The position numbers and the translations under genes were made by a program. From JAQBQH01 sp035607415 (lineage in GTDB: Bacteria; Myxococcota_A; Polyangia; Palsa-1104), in NCBI GenBank assembly GCA_035607415.1, contig DATNAQ010000179.1, positions 1 to 64,000 on the forward strand: a DNA stretch of 64,000 bases, in the 5' to 3' direction. Positions 10,035 to 18,332 of the stretch are shown here, one piece after another. Under the pieces are notes generated by a model that was given only the letters and a program-made list of their open reading frames with translations, searched no databases and had not been told where the DNA came from. Within the stretch, counting starts at the first letter, position 1. Each line of letters starts with the position of its first letter.

Positions 10035-10804
10035 CGGTACGGCCCTCGACTGTCGACGAGGCGTTCCTTGGCGTCGAAGCGCGACACCCCGCGCGCCGCG
10101 TCCTCGCGCAGGTCGCCGAGGCCCAGCGCGCGCCATTCGGTCGCGCCGCAGCGACGGCAAATGGTCGGCGACAGCGCACCGACGTCGCCCGCGCGTCCGC
10201 GCCCCCCCACGGCTCGCGACAGGTGTAGCGGGCGGAAGCCCTCGTCCGTGCCCTCCTCGGCTTGCGCGATGCGCAGCCTTTCCGGCGCGCCGCAGCGGCA
10301 CGCCGTCTTGTCGACGCTGACACCGTGCCGATGCTCGCTCACCCACTGGGTCTCTCGCGCGGTGAACTCGGTGAAGCCGCAACCGGTGCACACCGCAAGC
10401 GAGTAGTGCCCATCGTTGCTCAGGCCCCCGGCCAGCACCGGCAGGACCTTGATGCTGACCCTGCCGTTTCGGCCGCGCTCCTTCAGCGTCGGGATCCGCC
10501 ACGCCTCGCCGCCGCCGCACGCCGCGCAGGCGAACGGCTCGACCTTCAGCTCCGCGCCGTCGATCGCGCGCGCGTACCACTCGACGTGGCTGCATCCTTC
10601 GCACACGAGCAGCTCGAACCAGCCGCTGGCGACCGGCTCGCTGGCGTTCCACGAGAGCGCCACCTTCCACCACGCCACCGGCGCCGGCCGCTGCAACGAA
10701 ACGGCCAGCGCCTTCTCGCTGCCGTCCCCCGAATACTCGGGAACGTTGCGGATGTGCCAGAACACGGCACCTCCGCAGCGCGGGCAGGCGAGCTCCTTGC
10801 GCAT
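10031..10804 (-). CDS. Zinc-ribbon protein A of the prkA operon (three units)
   Basis: The 257-residue protein has three units: CPRCGGAVFWHI…CEGCSHVEWYARAI, CAACGGGEAWRI…CTGCGFTEFTARE and CRCGAPERLRI…CRRCGATEWRALGL, with a C-terminal RGPYR. The last unit has an imperfect first knuckle (CRCG). ATG 10804 directly abuts the TAG of the 72-aa gene (TAGATG). Together with the two following genes it forms a cassette between prkA and the DUF444 gene. Function is unknown; metal binding is inferred from the Cys pairs. Confidence 0.75.
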   Translation of the reverse strand: MRKELACPRCGGAVFWHIRNVPEYSGDGSEKALAVSLQRPAPVAWWKVALSWNASEPVASGWFELLVCEGCSHVEWYARAIDGAELKVEPFACAACGGGEAWRIPTLKERGRNGRVSIKVLPVLAGGLSNDGHYSLAVCTGCGFTEFTARETQWVSEHRHGVSVDKTACRCGAPERLRIAQAEEGTDEGFRPLHLSRAVGGRGRAGDVGALSPTICRRCGATEWRALGLGDLREDAARGVSRFDAKERLVDSRGPYR

Positions 10805-11023
10805 CTAGAACGCGACCTCGCTGAGCACGTCGCGCTCGGGATCGTAGAACCCGAGCTTCTTGCCCTCGCGTTTGGCTTTGAGCGCCAGATCGAACAGCCC
10901 GAGCGCGCGCATGAGGATCGCGCCCGCATCGCCGCCGAGCGCCGGATCCGACGCGAGCCGAGCCAGCAACGCCGCCGACGTTCCGCTGATGGTGAGCGTG
11001 ACCGGCCCGGTGCGTGGATCCAT
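10805..11023 (-). CDS. Small hypothetical protein (72 aa) after prkA
   Basis: A soluble small protein with an N-terminal Ser/Thr-rich strand (GPVTLTISGTSAAL) and a C-terminal helix ending in AKREGKKLGFYDPERDVLSEV. The layout resembles short DNA-binding or adaptor proteins with a ribbon followed by helices, but I cannot assign a family. AAGGAG lies about 14 nt before the ATG. It follows prkA by 18 bp and abuts the first zinc-ribbon gene, so it belongs to the operon. Confidence 0.6.
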   Translation of the reverse strand: MDPRTGPVTLTISGTSAALLARLASDPALGGDAGAILMRALGLFDLALKAKREGKKLGFYDPERDVLSEVAF

Positions 11024-11041
11024 GTTGTCGTCGGCTCCTTC

Positions 11042-13087
11042 TTATTCTTTGACGTCTCCGCGCGCGAAGATCGAAGCCACGAAGTTCAGAACGTCCGTCG
11101 CGCAGATCTCGCAGTACCCGTAGTTGCGGATCATGCGGTTCTTGACGACGTCGATCTTCTCCTGCGTGTCACGATCGACCACCGTCGAGACCAGCGAGGT
11201 CAGCTTGATCGAGTCCTTCTGGTCCTCGAACAGCTTGAGCTCGAGCGCCTTGTGCAGCCGCTCGTTCGTGCGGTAGTCGAACTGGCGCCCCTCGACGGCG
11301 AGCGCGCCGATGTAGTTCATGATCTCGCGCCGGAAGTCTTCCTTGCGCGACTCGGGGATGTCGATCTTATCCTCGATCGACCGCATCAAGCGCTCATCCG
11401 GCTCCTCGTCCATGCCGGTGTACTTGTTGCGGACCTTTTCCTTCTGCGTGTACGCCTTGATGTTGTCGATGTAGTTCGCGCACAGCTTGCCGATCGCATC
11501 CTCGTCGGCGGAGATGGCGCGCTGCACCTCGTTCTTCACGAGGTCCTCGTACTCCTGCTTCACCACCGTCATCATCTCGTGATAGCGGCGGCGGATCTCC
11601 TCGTTGTTGATGAGCGAGTGATGGCGCAACCCCGCCTCGAGCTCGTTCATCACCATGAACGGGTTGACGCAGCCTTCGCCCTTTTCGCTCACCAGCGCGT
11701 TCGAGATCTTGTCCTGGATGTAGCGCGGCGAAATGCCGTCGAGACCTTCGCGGTTGGTCTCCTTGCGCAGCTCCTTGATGTTGTCCTGCGTGAAGCCGGG
11801 CAGCGTCTTGCCGTCGTACAACTTCAATTTTTGTAGCAGCGTGAGGTTGTGCTTCTTCGGATCCTCGAGCCGCGTGAGGATGCCCCACATGGCCGCGATC
11901 TCGAGCGTGTGCGGCGCGATGTGCTTGCCGCGGATCTTGTCGCGGTTGTAGTCCTTGCGATAGATCTTCACTTCCTCGTTGAGGCGCGTGATGTAGGGGA
12001 TGTCGATCTTGATGGTGCGATCGCGCAGCGCCTCCATGAACTCGTTGTTCAGGAGCTTCTTGTACTCGGCCTCGTTGGTGTGGCCGATGATCACCTCGTC
12101 GATGTCGGTCTGCGCGAACTTCTTCGGCTTGACCTTGTGCTCCTGCGACGCGCCGAGGAGGTCGTACAAGAAGGCGACGTCGAGCTTGAGCACCTCGATG
12201 AACTCGACGATGCCGCGGTTGGCGATGTTGAACTCGCCGTCGAAGTTGAAGGCGCGCGGATCGGAGTCCGAGCCGTACTCGGCGATCTTGCGATAGTTGA
12301 TGTCGCCGGTGAGCTCCGTCGAGTCCTGGTTCTTCTCGTCCTTCGGCTGGAAGGTGCCGATGCCGACGCGATCCTTCTCCGACAGGATCAGTCGCTTGAC
12401 GCGAATGTGTCCCATCACCTTCGACCAGTCGCCCTTGTAGTGCAGCATGAGCTCGCGGAAGATCTGCCGGCACGCCGGATTCAGATCGCCCTCGATGAAG
12501 ATCTGGAACTGATCGTTGCCGAGCCCGTACTCTTTGAACGCCTTTTCGCGCCAGTCGACGGGAATCAGCCGCAACGGATCTTCGTGCATCGGCGAGGCGA
12601 AGACCTCATGCCCGCCGGTGATGTGCGTCAGCTCCTTCGGCAGGTGCCACTCGTACGTGTAGAGCGCGCCTTCGGGCGTGCGCGAATACTCTTCGAGCCC
12701 CTTCTTGAGCAGGCGCGCGATCGTCGACTTCGACGAGCCGACCGGTCCGTGCAAGAGGATGACGCGCTTCTCCGAGCCGTAGCGCTGCGCCGCCGACTTG
12801 AAGACGTTGACGAGCTTCATGAGCGGGATGTCGAGGCCGTAGACGGCGTCGCGCCCACCGTGCTGCTCGTCGCGGAAGAAGTTGTAGCGGATCAGCTTCT
12901 TCTTGTTGTCGATGTACTCTTCTTGGCCGTACGACAGAATCATGTCGTAGACGCGCTGGAACGCGGTGCGCGTGACCTTGGGATTCTCGCGCACGATCTT
13001 GAGGTAGTCCTCGAACGTGCCGTTCCAGTTCAGCTCCTCGTACTCGCGGAAGTTCTGCAGTGCCGCGATCTTCGAGGTCAGGTCCAT
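11042..13087 (-). CDS. prkA: PrkA-type serine protein kinase / AAA+ protein
   Basis: The 681-residue product starts at ATG 13087, which has an AGGAG RBS 7 nt upstream; an extension to 13120 is not needed. The N-terminal AAA-like domain has Walker A GPVGSSKST at 114-122 and the family block GTFEDYLKIV. The C-terminal PrkA domain includes LARYIQDK-like ISPRYIQDKISNAL and the terminal RNYGYCEICATDVLNFVASIFARGD. Homologues (E. coli YeaG, Bacillus PrkA) act in starvation and sporulation, with kinase and also ATP-dependent protease activity reported. It leads the operon prkA-small-three zinc ribbons-DUF444-two exported-spoVR. Confidence 0.96.
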   Translation of the reverse strand: MDLTSKIAALQNFREYEELNWNGTFEDYLKIVRENPKVTRTAFQRVYDMILSYGQEEYIDNKKKLIRYNFFRDEQHGGRDAVYGLDIPLMKLVNVFKSAAQRYGSEKRVILLHGPVGSSKSTIARLLKKGLEEYSRTPEGALYTYEWHLPKELTHITGGHEVFASPMHEDPLRLIPVDWREKAFKEYGLGNDQFQIFIEGDLNPACRQIFRELMLHYKGDWSKVMGHIRVKRLILSEKDRVGIGTFQPKDEKNQDSTELTGDINYRKIAEYGSDSDPRAFNFDGEFNIANRGIVEFIEVLKLDVAFLYDLLGASQEHKVKPKKFAQTDIDEVIIGHTNEAEYKKLLNNEFMEALRDRTIKIDIPYITRLNEEVKIYRKDYNRDKIRGKHIAPHTLEIAAMWGILTRLEDPKKHNLTLLQKLKLYDGKTLPGFTQDNIKELRKETNREGLDGISPRYIQDKISNALVSEKGEGCVNPFMVMNELEAGLRHHSLINNEEIRRRYHEMMTVVKQEYEDLVKNEVQRAISADEDAIGKLCANYIDNIKAYTQKEKVRNKYTGMDEEPDERLMRSIEDKIDIPESRKEDFRREIMNYIGALAVEGRQFDYRTNERLHKALELKLFEDQKDSIKLTSLVSTVVDRDTQEKIDVVKNRMIRNYGYCEICATDVLNFVASIFARGDVKE

Positions 13088-13115
13088 TCTGATCTCCTGG
13101 GTGGGTGCACTCCCG

Positions 13116-13124
13116 ATCATAGCA
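13116..13124 (-). promoter_or_regulatory. Extended -10 promoter of the prkA operon
   Basis: On the minus strand the 120-bp gap upstream of prkA contains TGCTATGAT, an extended -10 (TGn plus TATGAT). It predicts a start about 20-25 nt before the ATG and leaves the AGGAG site in the leader. No good -35 is seen at 17 bp, which is common for extended -10 promoters. Confidence 0.5.
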
Positions 13125-13207
13125 CGCAGATCGGAACCAGGAGGATTTATGCAGGGCCGGCCGCAGGAAAAGCGCCCGACGGCATGCTAGCTGACCGATC
13201 GGGATTG

Positions 13208-14320
13208 CTAGAGGCCGGAGTCGGCGCTTCCTGACTTGCCGCGTTGGTACTTATTCACAGCCGCTTCGTGCTCGGCGCGCGTCTTCGAGAAGTAGTGCGT
13301 GCCGTCGTTCTTCGACACGAAGTACAGGTACGGCGTCGCGTCGGGCTTGAGCACCGCCTCGAGCGCGGCGCGCCCCGGGTTCGAGATCGGCCCCGGCGGC
13401 AGGCCCTCGTGCGTATAGGTGTTGTACGGGTTGTCCACGTCGGTGAGGTGGATCTTGCGGATGCGCCCTTCGAACTTCTTGCACGCCGCCGACCGCTTCA
13501 CCGGCACCGTGCAGCCGTACACGATCGTCGGATCGGTCTCGAGCTTGTGCGGCACGAAGGTCGGCAGCTTCAGTCGATTGAGGAACACGCCCGCGATGCG
13601 CGGCCGCTCCGCCGGCTGTGCCGTCTCCTTCTCGACGAGCGACGCCATCAGCACGATCTCGCGATCACCGAAGCCATACTTCGACTTCAGCATCGTCACG
13701 CCTTCGAGATGCTGCTTCTCGAGCGCGGCCAGCACCTCCTGCCCGTGCTTGACCATCTGCGCCAGCACCTTGGCCGGCGGCGTCGCCGCGCGGAAGCGAT
13801 AGGTGTCGGGATAGAGGTACCCTTCGAGCGTCGCATTGGGCACGCCGAGCGAGTGGGCGAACGCGGCGTCGCGCATCAGCTTGAGCGCCTCGTCGCCGTT
13901 GCACACGCCGGCCGCATCGAGGCGTTGGGCCACCTCGATCATGTTCTTGCCCTCGGGGATGGTGACGCTCACCTCCTCGATGGGCACGCCCTCGACCAGG
14001 CGCTGGAGCAGCTCTTTCGGCGACATCGTCGACGACAGCGTGTACTGGCCGGCGCGAATCTTTTGCGCCATGCCGCGCTCGTTCGCATAGAAGCGGAACC
14101 AGCTCGGATGATCGATGAGCCCGTTGTCGGCCAGGCGCCGGGAGATCTCGCCGAGCGTCATGCCTTTTTCGATCGTGAGCTTGGCCTCGCGCGCGCTCCC
14201 CGACGGATGTGCGTCGGGATAGCGGATCGCCTGCCACGCCAGCCCGCCGCCGACCGCGAGGAAGACGAGCACGGTCAGCGCCACCACCTTCGCTGCCTTC
14301 AGCTGGTCGGCCACGCTCAC
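13208..14320 (-). CDS. mltG: Endolytic murein transglycosylase MltG
   Basis: A 370-residue inner-membrane protein with one N-terminal TM helix (about 10-30), a LysM-like region, then the YceG/MltG domain. It shows EGYLYPDTYRF (about 166-176) and ASLVEKET with catalytic Glu 230, then RLKLPTFVPHKLETDPTIVYG and GLPPGPISNPG. MltG cuts nascent glycan strands and releases them from the synthase. The GTG start at 14320 overlaps the ruvX stop (GTGA), so the two are translationally coupled. Confidence 0.95.
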   Translation of the reverse strand: MSVADQLKAAKVVALTVLVFLAVGGGLAWQAIRYPDAHPSGSAREAKLTIEKGMTLGEISRRLADNGLIDHPSWFRFYANERGMAQKIRAGQYTLSSTMSPKELLQRLVEGVPIEEVSVTIPEGKNMIEVAQRLDAAGVCNGDEALKLMRDAAFAHSLGVPNATLEGYLYPDTYRFRAATPPAKVLAQMVKHGQEVLAALEKQHLEGVTMLKSKYGFGDREIVLMASLVEKETAQPAERPRIAGVFLNRLKLPTFVPHKLETDPTIVYGCTVPVKRSAACKKFEGRIRKIHLTDVDNPYNTYTHEGLPPGPISNPGRAALEAVLKPDATPYLYFVSKNDGTHYFSKTRAEHEAAVNKYQRGKSGSADSGL

Positions 14321-14739
14321 TTGGATGTACTTTCGGCTCGGGCCGTCAGCCAGCCGTTCAATATCACCTGCGCCGCCATCTGATCGATGACTTCTTTACG
14401 ACGGGCGCGCGACACATTCGCCTCCAAGAGGGTCGCCTCGGCCTCGACCGTGGAGTAGCGCTCGTCCCATTCCTCGACCGCGAGCCCGGCGCCGGCGAGG
14501 GCATCGAAGAACACGCGCACCCGCTCGGCCCGCCGCCCGGCCGAGCCATCGAGCTCGTAGGGCATGCCGACCACGATCCGCTCGGCACCGAAACGACGTA
14601 CAAGGTCCTGGACCTGGATCACGTCCTTCTTCGTGCCCCGGCGTTGCAGCGTCGTCACCCCATGGGCGGCGACGCCGAGCTCGTCACTGACGGCGACGCC
14701 GATGGTGCGGCTTCCGACGTCGAGCCCAAGCACGCGCAC
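14317..14739 (-). CDS. ruvX: RuvX/YqgF Holliday-junction-resolvase-like protein
   Basis: Starting at GTG 14739 the product is 140 residues, the usual RuvX size; extension to 14829 adds an unrelated basic leader. RNase H-fold motifs are visible: LGLDVGSRTIGVAVSD with the first Asp at residue 7, GMPYELDG, WDERYSTVEAEATLLE and IDQMAAQVILNGWL with the last Asp. The family processes nucleic acid, with a role in 16S rRNA 5' maturation shown in E. coli. It is paired with mltG as in many genomes. Confidence 0.93.
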   Translation of the reverse strand: MRVLGLDVGSRTIGVAVSDELGVAAHGVTTLQRRGTKKDVIQVQDLVRRFGAERIVVGMPYELDGSAGRRAERVRVFFDALAGAGLAVEEWDERYSTVEAEATLLEANVSRARRKEVIDQMAAQVILNGWLTARAESTSK

Positions 14740-14809
14740 GGCTCGGCAGCCTAGCCGATCTAACCTCGCGATGCCATTGTGATCCGCAACACGGCGCGTC
14801 ACAAAATAC

Positions 14810-14836
14810 TTGCCACCACCCCTCTGCATCTATAGG
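14810..14836 (+). promoter_or_regulatory. Putative sigma70-like promoter for the mini-lipoprotein gene
   Basis: TTGCCA (14810-14815) and TATAGG (14831-14836) with a 15-bp spacer lie about 75 bp upstream of the lipoprotein ATG. The spacer is short, so this is tentative. Confidence 0.35.
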
Positions 14837-14910
14837 ATGGGTGCCCGCTACGCGTGAGTCGACGGTCCACGACTCGAGCGGAAACCTTCAGGAAGGGAGG
14901 TGAGAAGAGA

Positions 14911-15096
14911 ATGAAGAAGTTGGTTAAGATGATCCTGGTGGCGATTCCGGCTCTTGTGGTCGCGGCGGCCGTCGGTACGACGACGATCGGTTGCGGTGAC
15001 GACACTTCGACGAGCACGGGCCCCGACATGACGGTGACCGGTACGGTCCACGACATGGCCGTGGTGCACGATCTCACGATGCCTACGTCGGATTAA
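14911..15096 (+). CDS. Mini-lipoprotein (61 aa)
   Basis: A strong RBS (GGAAGGGAGGTG) precedes the ATG at 14911. The product has a charged n-region (MKKLVK), a hydrophobic core and Cys 28 in TTIGC as a likely lipidation site. Only about 33 residues follow, rich in Asp, Thr and D-M motifs (GPDMTVTGTVHDMAVVHDL). I recognise no family. Similar D-M/L linkers occur in the big lipoprotein at 43.4-47.2 kb and the M36 protease, so it may be a bare anchor with linker. A strong terminator follows. Confidence 0.7.
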   Translation: MKKLVKMILVAIPALVVAAAVGTTTIGCGDDTSTSTGPDMTVTGTVHDMAVVHDLTMPTSD

Positions 15097-15150
15097 CATC
15101 GCTGACCGTAGTAGGTAGTTCGTCTAGACGAAACAAGTTCATGAACGTGG

Positions 15151-15190
15151 AAATGGCGGCGAGCCCGTACAGCTCGCCGCCATTTTCTTT
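15151..15190 (+). terminator. Intrinsic terminator after the mini-lipoprotein
   Basis: AAATGGCGGCGAGC (15151-15164) pairs perfectly with GCTCGCCGCCATTT (15172-15185) around a 7-nt loop, followed by TCTTTTT. This is the clearest intrinsic terminator in the window. Confidence 0.9.
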
Positions 15191-15204
15191 TTGAGGCTTC
15201 GACC

Positions 15205-15504
15205 ATGTCCGACCAGCCCCCGACGCCGCCCAAGCCGCCCGGCACCGGCATCCAGCTCCAGCTCGACGACGCCACTGCGCAGGGCGTGTACACCAACCTC
15301 GTGATGATCAACCACGGCGAGAACGAGTTCGTGCTCGACTTCGCCTATCTGCAGCCGAGCTCGCCGGCCGCCAAGGTGCGGGCGCGCATCATCTCGTCAC
15401 CGCGGCACACCAAGCGCCTCCTGGCGGCCTTGCAGAAAAATGTGGAGCGGTACGAGGAGCGCTTCGGCGTCATCGAGCTGAGCGACGATCCGATCGTCCA
15501 CTAG
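15205..15504 (+). CDS. DUF3467 family protein
   Basis: The 99-residue soluble protein matches DUF3467: QLDDATAQGVYTNLVMINHGENEFVLDFAYLQP followed by AKVRARIISSPRHTKRLLAALQKNVERYEERFG. The family is small and widespread in Myxococcota, Bacteroidota and others; its function is unknown. The N-terminus is Pro-rich (PPTPPKPPGTG). It stands alone between a terminator and the convergent S66 peptidase gene 11 bp away. Confidence 0.85.
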   Translation: MSDQPPTPPKPPGTGIQLQLDDATAQGVYTNLVMINHGENEFVLDFAYLQPSSPAAKVRARIISSPRHTKRLLAALQKNVERYEERFGVIELSDDPIVH

Positions 15505-15515
15505 CCACCGTAGAC

Positions 15516-16424
15516 CTACGTAACCGCCGCCTCGAGGAAGACGAGGGTGCCGGCGGCGGCGTCGAGGCGCACGCGCGCGCCGTGGGGGACCGCGCGGTTG
15601 CGGGCGGCGTGGCCGATGGGCGCGCCGGCGAGGAGCGGGATGCCGTGGCCGGCGAGCCGCTCGGCGAGCACCGCTTCGGCGTCGGGCGGGCTGGCGTCCT
15701 TCTCGGCGCAGCCGACGAAGTCGCCGAGCACGACGCCGGCGAGGCGATCGAGCACGCCGGCGAGGCGCAGCTGCGTGAGCTGGCGATCGATGCGATACGG
15801 GCGCTCGCCGATCTCCTCGAGCAGCAGCACGGCGCCGTCGAGCACCGGCGCCCACGGCGTGCCGACGAGCCGCGTGAGCACCTCGAGGTTGCCGCCGACG
15901 AGCGGCCCTTCGACGGCGCCGCCGGGGCCGGCGTCGAGGACGCGCAGACCGGCGATCGGCGCCGGCGGGGCGCTCGACTCGCAGGCGTCGAACAGCGCCG
16001 CCGCGTCGTCGGCGGGCAGGTGGCCGAGCTGCGTGATCACGGGCGCATGCAGCGACGTCACGCCCGCGCGCCACGCCCACAGATGCAGCGCGGTCACGTC
16101 GGAGAAGCCGACGATGAGCTTGGGCGCGCGCGCGAACGCCGCCGCGTCGAGCCGCGGCAGGATGCGCATGAGGCCGTAGCCGCCACGCGCGCAGAACAGC
16201 GCCGCCACGGATGGATCGCCGAGCGCGCGCATCAGCTCTCCGGCGCGCGCGTCGTCACCGCCGGCGAGATAGCCCTCGCGCGCGAAGACCCGCTCGTCGT
16301 GGACAAGCGAATAGCGGGCGCCTAGGATCGCAGCACCCGCGGCGAACGTGTCGCGCGGCACCGGCCCCGCCGGCGCCACGACGGCGACGCGCGCACCGGC
16401 GCGCAACCGCGGCGGCCGAATCAC
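15516..16424 (-). CDS. LD-carboxypeptidase (peptidase S66)
   Basis: About 302 residues. The family removes the terminal D-Ala from murein tetrapeptides during peptidoglycan recycling in the cytoplasm. Motifs are RLRAGARVAVVAPAGPV at the N-terminus, FCARGGYGLMRILPRLD (nucleophile region; the usual Ser-Arg-Gly-Gly-Tyr-Gly reads Ala-Arg here, which is also common), VGFSDVTALHLWAW, and a C-terminal PIGHAARNRAVPHGARVRLDA with the catalytic His. The GTG at 16424 (…IRPPRLRAG) has GAGG upstream and gives the family length; ATG 16442 is an alternative. It is divergent from dedA, whose ATG begins at the next base. Confidence 0.88.
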   Translation of the reverse strand: MIRPPRLRAGARVAVVAPAGPVPRDTFAAGAAILGARYSLVHDERVFAREGYLAGGDDARAGELMRALGDPSVAALFCARGGYGLMRILPRLDAAAFARAPKLIVGFSDVTALHLWAWRAGVTSLHAPVITQLGHLPADDAAALFDACESSAPPAPIAGLRVLDAGPGGAVEGPLVGGNLEVLTRLVGTPWAPVLDGAVLLLEEIGERPYRIDRQLTQLRLAGVLDRLAGVVLGDFVGCAEKDASPPDAEAVLAERLAGHGIPLLAGAPIGHAARNRAVPHGARVRLDAAAGTLVFLEAAVT

Positions 16425-17039
16425 ATGCACCTCGGATCCCATCTCATCGACGTCGTCGCCCGCAACCACAATACGCTGGGATTGGCGATTCTGTGCCTTT
16501 CAGCGTGCATCGAGTACCTGTTCCCGCCGTTCCCCGGCGACACCATCACCGTCTTCGGCGCCTTCCTGGTGGCGCGGCGCGGCTGGAGCGGCGCGCTCGT
16601 CTTCGGCGCCGTCACCGTCGGCAGCGCCATCGGCTGCATGCTCGACTACGCGGTCGGACGCTGGCTCGGCGCCACCGAGGCGCGCTGGACCAGCGGGCGG
16701 CTGCGGCGCTATCGCCCGCAGATCGATGCGCTCGTCGAGCGCTTCTCGCGCCACGGCGGCCTGTACATCGCGATCAACCGCTTCATCCCGTCGCTGCGCG
16801 GGCTGTTCTTCATCGCCGCCGGGATGGCGCGCCTGCGCTGGTGGGTAGTGCTGGCGTACGGGACGCTGTCGGCGCTCCTGTGGAACGCGCTCTTGCTGCT
16901 GGTCGGCGTCACCGTCGGGGAATCGTGGGATCGGCTCGTCTCCCTCTTCGAGACCTACGGCCTGGCCTTCTGGTGCCTGGTGGCGATCGGCGTGGTCGCG
17001 TTCGTCGCCCGCCGGCTGGCGCGCCGGCGCGACGCCTAG
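16425..17039 (+). CDS. DedA/SNARE-associated family membrane protein
   Basis: The 204-residue polytopic protein has DedA landmarks: an N-terminal amphipathic helix, EYLFPPFPGDTITVFGAFLVARRG, a Gly-rich GSAIGCMLDYAVGRWLG segment, the RFIPSLRGLFFIAAGMARL motif with the conserved Arg, and further TM helices. DedA proteins act in membrane lipid homeostasis, with undecaprenyl-phosphate or phospholipid flipping shown for some. Its TAG overlaps the stop of the convergent small gene by two bases. Confidence 0.88.
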   Translation: MHLGSHLIDVVARNHNTLGLAILCLSACIEYLFPPFPGDTITVFGAFLVARRGWSGALVFGAVTVGSAIGCMLDYAVGRWLGATEARWTSGRLRRYRPQIDALVERFSRHGGLYIAINRFIPSLRGLFFIAAGMARLRWWVVLAYGTLSALLWNALLLLVGVTVGESWDRLVSLFETYGLAFWCLVAIGVVAFVARRLARRRDA

Positions 17040-17329
17040 CGCTTCTTTTTGCGCTTCTCTTTCTTCTCGCCGCCGCTGCTGCCGCTCGTCTCGGCTTCGG
17101 CTTCGACCGGCGCCGGGCGTGCCTCGGCGCCCTTCTTCACGAGCATTCCGGCGCCGACGCCCTCGTGCACGCGGGCGACGGTGACCGTCGCCTGCACGTC
17201 ACCCGACAGGACCACGCTCGTCCCGACCGGCATCGGCTGCTCGACCTCGACGAACCAGCCGCCGCCTTCTTCGCGCGCCGCGGCCCCCTTGGCCAGGGGC
17301 ACGCCATCCCACTCCACATCGACGTTCAT
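17036..17329 (-). CDS. PilZ-like small protein with basic tail
   Basis: 97 residues. The first two thirds look like a short beta-barrel (VDVEWDGVPLAKG, EVEQPMPVGTSVVLSG, then VTVARVHEGVGAGMLV), the pattern of degenerate PilZ domains found in Myxococcota. The c-di-GMP-binding RxxxR is absent, so ligand binding is doubtful. The tail is Glu- then Lys-rich (EKKEKRKKKR). A much longer in-frame extension upstream is Arg-rich antisense of the acyltransferase and is rejected. It is convergent with dedA. Confidence 0.5.
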   Translation of the reverse strand: MNVDVEWDGVPLAKGAAAREEGGGWFVEVEQPMPVGTSVVLSGDVQATVTVARVHEGVGAGMLVKKGAEARPAPVEAEAETSGSSGGEKKEKRKKKR

Positions 17330-17464
17330 TGCTTCGCTCCCGCGCGTCGGCCCGGCGCGCCAAGTCGTCTCGCTGCACTCGCCTCCACGGTGCGAAAACC
17401 GCTCGCCGCCGCTTCGTCGCTTGGCATGGACAACGACTCTACTACGGAATAGTCTGCGTCGCTC

Positions 17465-18319
17465 ATGGGCGCCACGGCGTGGCTCAAATCGCGCGTCCAA
17501 GCCTGGGTCGACAGCAAGCTGGACCCCGGGTTTCGCGCCAAGCTGAAAGCGTTGCCGACTCGCCAAAACGAGTACGGCTACGATCCGTTCGGCTTCCATC
17601 GCGACGAAGCCAAGGTCGCCGCGCTGGTCACCAGCTTTCTGTATCGCACCTACTTCCGCGTCGAGGCGCACGGCATCGACAACATCCCGCGCGGGCGCGT
17701 GCTCCTGGTGTCGAACCACTCGGGCCAGCTGCCGTTCGACGCCGTCGGCATCGGCGGCGCGCTGCTCTTCGATCACGATCCGCCGCGCATCGTGCGCGCG
17801 ATGGTCGAGCGCTACGTGCAGACGGTGCCGTTCGCCTCGTACCTGTTCGCGCGCTGGGGGCAGATCACCGGCACGCCCGAGAACTGCCGCCGCCTGCTCG
17901 AGGACGAAGAGGCGATCCTCGTGTTCCCCGAAGGCGCCAAGGGCATCTCCAAGCCGTTCACGCAGCGCTATCAGCTGCAGGAGTTCGGCAACGGCTTCAT
18001 GCGCCTCGCGCTCGAGTCGGGCGCGCCGATCGTTCCCATCGCCGTCGTCGGCGCCGAGGAGCAGGCGCCGGCGGTGAACCTGAAGCCGCTCGCCAAGCTG
18101 CTCGGCGCGCCGGCGTTTCCGCTCATGCCGCTGCCGCCGTTCTTCCCGATCCTGCCGTACCCGACGAAGTACCGCATCTACTTCGGCGAGCCGCTCAAGT
18201 TCGAAGGCGATCCCGACGAGGACGACGACGTCGTCGCCGAGAAGGTGTTGGTGGTGCGCAACCACATCCAGAGCATGCTGCGCGTGGGGCTCAAGGAACG
18301 CCGCCACATCTTCTGGTGA
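17465..18319 (+). CDS. PlsC-like 1-acyl-glycerol-phosphate acyltransferase family protein
   Basis: The 284-residue product has acyltransferase motifs: VSNHSGQLPFDAVGIGGAL (motif I in its NHSGxLPFD form), a middle GQITGTPENCRRLLEDEEAILVFPEGAKG (FPEG motif III) and GAPIVPIAVVGAEE (motif IV). Such enzymes move fatty acyl chains onto glycerolipids at the inner membrane. The subgroup is often found next to an NAD-dependent epimerase gene, as here with a 13-bp gap, which suggests a joint lipid or envelope role. Confidence 0.85.
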   Translation: MGATAWLKSRVQAWVDSKLDPGFRAKLKALPTRQNEYGYDPFGFHRDEAKVAALVTSFLYRTYFRVEAHGIDNIPRGRVLLVSNHSGQLPFDAVGIGGALLFDHDPPRIVRAMVERYVQTVPFASYLFARWGQITGTPENCRRLLEDEEAILVFPEGAKGISKPFTQRYQLQEFGNGFMRLALESGAPIVPIAVVGAEEQAPAVNLKPLAKLLGAPAFPLMPLPPFFPILPYPTKYRIYFGEPLKFEGDPDEDDDVVAEKVLVVRNHIQSMLRVGLKERRHIFW

Positions 18320-18332
18320 GCGCGAGGGCGTG

